Shown here in pieces: positions 41,068-43,244 of a DNA stretch of 43,244 nucleotides (positions within the stretch are counted from its first letter, which is position 1; every line of letters starts with the position of its first letter). The notes below the pieces were generated by a model. The model had not been told where the DNA came from. It was given only the letters and a program-made list of their open reading frames with translations, and ran no database searches. Origin of the DNA: Actinobacteria bacterium OK074 (GTDB lineage: Bacteria > Actinomycetota > Actinomycetes > Streptomycetales > Streptomycetaceae); NCBI GenBank assembly GCA_001298575.1, contig LJCV01000290.1, forward strand, positions 1-43,244, given 5' to 3'. The position numbers were made by a program, and so were the translations under genes.

Positions 41068-42753
41068 TTGAGTCATCCGCATCCTGAACTCGGCCCGCCG
41101 CCCAAGCTCCCCGAGGGCGGCCTACGGGTCACCCCACTCGGCGGCCTCGGGGAGATCGGCCGGAACATGACGGTCTTCGAATACGGCGGCCGTCTCCTGA
41201 TCGTCGACTGCGGCGTGCTCTTCCCGGAGGACGAGCAGCCCGGAATCGACCTGATCCTGCCGGACTTCACGTCCATCCGGGACCGCCTCGACGACATCGA
41301 GGGCATTGTCCTGACCCATGGCCACGAGGACCACATCGGCGGCGTCCCCTACCTCCTGCGCGAGAAGCCGGACATCCCGCTGATCGGCTCCAAGCTGACC
41401 CTCGCCTTCATCGAGGCGAAGCTCCAGGAGCACCGCATCCGGCCGTACACCCTCGAAGTCTCCGAGGGGGACCGCGAACGCATCGGCCCCTTCGACTGCG
41501 AGTTCGTCGCGGTGAACCACTCCATCCCGGACGCCCTCGCCGTGGCCATCCGCACACCCGCGGGCATGGTGGTCCACACCGGCGACTTCAAGATGGACCA
41601 GCTGCCGCTGGACCACCGCCTGACAGATCTACACGCGTTCGCACGGCTGAGCGAAGAGGGCATCGACCTGCTCCTCTCCGACTCGACGAACGCCGAGGTG
41701 CCGGGGTTCGTCCCGCCCGAGCGGGACATCTCCAACGTCCTGCGGCAGGTCTTCGCCGGCGCCCGCAAGCGGATCATCGTGGCGAGCTTCGCCAGCCACA
41801 TCCACCGCATCCAGCAGATCCTGGACACGGCACACGAGTACGGCCGCCGGGTCGCGTTCGTCGGCCGTTCGATGGTCCGCAACATGGGCATCGCACGGGA
41901 CCTGGGCTACCTGAAGGTCCCGCCGGGCCTCGTCGTGGACGTGAAGACCCTCGACGACCTCCCGGACGAGAAGGTGGTCCTGGTCTGCACGGGCTCGCAG
42001 GGCGAACCGATGGCGGCGCTGTCCCGGATGGCCAACCGGGACCACCAGATCCGCATCGTCCAGGGCGACACCGTGATCCTGGCGTCGTCCCTGATCCCCG
42101 GCAACGAGAACGCGGTCTACCGCGTGATCAACGGCCTCACCCGCTGGGGCGCCAACGTCGTCCACAAGGGCAACGCCAAGGTCCACGTCTCGGGCCACGC
42201 CTCGGCCGGCGAGCTGCTGTACTTCTACAACATCTGCCGCCCGAAGAACCTGATGCCGGTCCACGGCGAATGGCGCCACCTGCGGGCCAACGCCGAACTG
42301 GGCGCCATGACCGGCGTCCCGCACGACCGCATCGTCATCGCGGAGGACGGCGTCGTCGTCGACCTCGTTGGAGGCAAGGCCAAGATCTCCGGCAAGGTCC
42401 AGGCGGGATACGTGTACGTCGACGGCCTCTCGGTCGGCGACGTGGGTGAACCGGCCCTGAAGGACCGCAAGATCCTCGGCGACGAGGGCATCATCTCGGT
42501 CTTCGTGGTCGTGGACTCCTCCACCGGCAAGATCACCGCCGGTCCGCACATCCAGGCGCGCGGCTCGGGCATCGAGGACTCGGCCTTCGCCGATGTCGTC
42601 CCGAGGATCTCGGAGGCGCTGGAACGCTCGGCCCAGGACGGGGTCGTGGAGCCGCACCAGCTGCAGCAACTCATTCGCCGGAGCCTGGGCAAGTGGGTCT
42701 CGGACACGTACCGGCGCCGGCCGATGATCCTCCCGGTCGTGGTCGAGGTCTGA
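41068..42753 (+). CDS. rnj: Ribonuclease J, 561 aa
   Basis: TTG 41068 with GAGGAGAG (41056-41063) upstream gives the known streptomycete start MSHPHPELGPPPKL; a longer version from 41017 has no site. The metallo-beta-lactamase zinc motif HGHEDH spans 84-89, and further ligands lie in NHSIPDA and HTGDFKMD. The beta-CASP domain includes DSTNAEVPGF and SGHASAGE. A C-terminal domain ends in RRPMILPVVVEV. It is a 5'-to-3' exo- and endonuclease that matures rRNA and turns over mRNA. Notably it sits directly upstream of an rRNA operon and 6 kb from pnp. Confidence 0.97.
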   Translation: MSHPHPELGPPPKLPEGGLRVTPLGGLGEIGRNMTVFEYGGRLLIVDCGVLFPEDEQPGIDLILPDFTSIRDRLDDIEGIVLTHGHEDHIGGVPYLLREKPDIPLIGSKLTLAFIEAKLQEHRIRPYTLEVSEGDRERIGPFDCEFVAVNHSIPDALAVAIRTPAGMVVHTGDFKMDQLPLDHRLTDLHAFARLSEEGIDLLLSDSTNAEVPGFVPPERDISNVLRQVFAGARKRIIVASFASHIHRIQQILDTAHEYGRRVAFVGRSMVRNMGIARDLGYLKVPPGLVVDVKTLDDLPDEKVVLVCTGSQGEPMAALSRMANRDHQIRIVQGDTVILASSLIPGNENAVYRVINGLTRWGANVVHKGNAKVHVSGHASAGELLYFYNICRPKNLMPVHGEWRHLRANAELGAMTGVPHDRIVIAEDGVVVDLVGGKAKISGKVQAGYVYVDGLSVGDVGEPALKDRKILGDEGIISVFVVVDSSTGKITAGPHIQARGSGIEDSAFADVVPRISEALERSAQDGVVEPHQLQQLIRRSLGKWVSDTYRRRPMILPVVVEV

Positions 42754-42786
42754 CGGTCCGTCCGACACCGCCGCACGGGTGAACTG

Positions 42787-42826
42787 GGAGCGGAGCCCCT
42801 CGATTTGCATCGAGGCGCTCCGCTCC
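42787..42826. terminator. Long near-perfect stem-loop terminator after rnj
   Basis: An 18-bp stem with one mismatch (42787-42804 against 42809-42826) and the 4-base loop TTGC, starting 34 bases after the rnj stop. There is no long T-run, as is common in streptomycetes. It separates rnj from the rRNA promoters. Confidence 0.85.
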
Positions 42827-42884
42827 AGTACGTTTACGGCTCCGCCTCGGAGGGAACCCGGCGCCACAGTGCGCAGGAGAGTCC

Positions 42885-43244
42885 GACCGGGGCCGGAAAA
42901 TCCGACTCAGAACTTCTGATAAAGTCGGAGCCGCCGGAAGGGAAAACGCGAGAGCGGAAACCTGGAAAGCGCCGAGGAAATCGGACCGGAAAACGATCTG
43001 ATAGAGTCGGAAACGCAAGAACAAAGCAAGATAGCAAAACAAAGCACAACAGTAGGACCGAAGGGAAAGCCCGGAGGAAAGCCCGTGAGGGTGAGTACAA
43101 AGGAAGCGTCCGTTCCTTGAGAACTCAACAGCGTGCCAAAAATCAACGCCAGATATGTTGATACCCCGTCTGCCGGAATTTTCCGGTGGCGAGGTTCCTT
43201 TGAAGAATACACAGCGAGGATGCTGTGAACGGCTGGGCTTATTC
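42885..43244 (+). promoter_or_regulatory. rRNA operon promoter and leader (16S gene begins beyond the window)
   Basis: Sequence turns from coding-type to purine-rich and carries two similar elements, TCTGATAAAGTCGGA (around 42915) and TCTGATAGAGTCGGA (around 42997), each with a -10-like TAAAGT/TAGAGT (42920-42925, 43002-43007). Then comes the conserved actinobacterial pre-16S block TTGAGAACTCAACAGCGTGC (about 43117-43136), a boxA-like antitermination/processing region, then GAGGTTCCTTTGAAGAA and the final CAGCGAGGATGCTGTGAACG. The order matches streptomycete rrn leaders, in which 16S starts about 100 bases later. Confidence 0.85.

Noticed and set aside
42805..43161. 118-codon plus-strand frame in the rRNA leader
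   Set aside because: It runs through the terminator stem and the conserved pre-16S block; Lys/Arg/Asn-rich translation is that of leader RNA.
43100..43244. 16S rRNA gene start
   Set aside because: The sequence stops within the leader; the GAGTTTGATC start of mature 16S is not present.
1..43244. tRNA genes
   Set aside because: No cloverleaf with a TTCGANTC-type T-arm and matching acceptor stem was noticed in any intergenic stretch on either strand; a covariance search was not possible here.

Overview
The window is high-GC DNA with Streptomyces-type codon use, strong GGAGG-type ribosome sites and many GTG/TTG starts. The right third has the order rpsO, pnp, M16 peptidase, dapB, (TPR membrane protein, PH-like membrane protein), thyX, dapA, rnj, followed by an rRNA operon leader. 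That order, and proteins that look almost unchanged from those of other streptomycetes, point to the genus Streptomyces.

The left two thirds (1 to about 31,900) is an ESX-like type VII secretion (T7SS) region. It contains the motor ATPase EccC (26223-30167, minus) and the membrane channel protein EccD (30442-31899, plus). It also has two intact mycosin-type subtilases (3-1220, cut by the window edge, and 3200-4540), a third mycosin as a pseudogene (about 10021-10782), and several WXG100-like or YxxxD/E-tagged substrates (1285, 1663, 8442, 7159, 12295, 25720). EccB and EccE are not in the window. Around these lie small membrane proteins with no recognised function, occurring as paralogous sets on both sides of the region.

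The most notable locus is 14475-23580 (minus). A 1,334-residue polymorphic toxin starts with a CpnT-like WXG100 delivery domain, has a long low-complexity linker, and carries two predicted catalytic domains: a papain-fold (glutamine-deamidase-like) domain with Cys726/His818/Asp833, and a PD-(D/E)xK nuclease-like domain with Asp1203/Glu1219/Lys1221. Its stop codon overlaps the start of an Imm49-like immunity gene (ATGA). Downstream are a broken second Imm49 3' end, a small Imm35/YrhB-like protein, and a P-loop protein whose Walker A lysine is arginine.

Mobile DNA: a complete IS630-type element (4537-5643, TA-flanked, 12-bp terminal repeats) sits exactly at the 3' end of the second mycosin gene and supplies its stop codon. 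On its other side is a truncated IS5-type transposase, and beyond that a T7SS gene broken after about 60 codons. The T7SS region also shows an abrupt codon-usage change inside the second mycosin gene (near 3975) and several contiguous short tandem repeats between genes.

In the core part, the thyX upstream region has an exact match to the actinobacterial DNA-damage promoter pattern (RecA-NDp/PafBC type). dapA is preceded by a tight promoter-hairpin unit and probably has a leaderless start. A near-perfect 18-bp stem separates rnj from the rRNA leader. The 16S gene itself lies just past the right edge.
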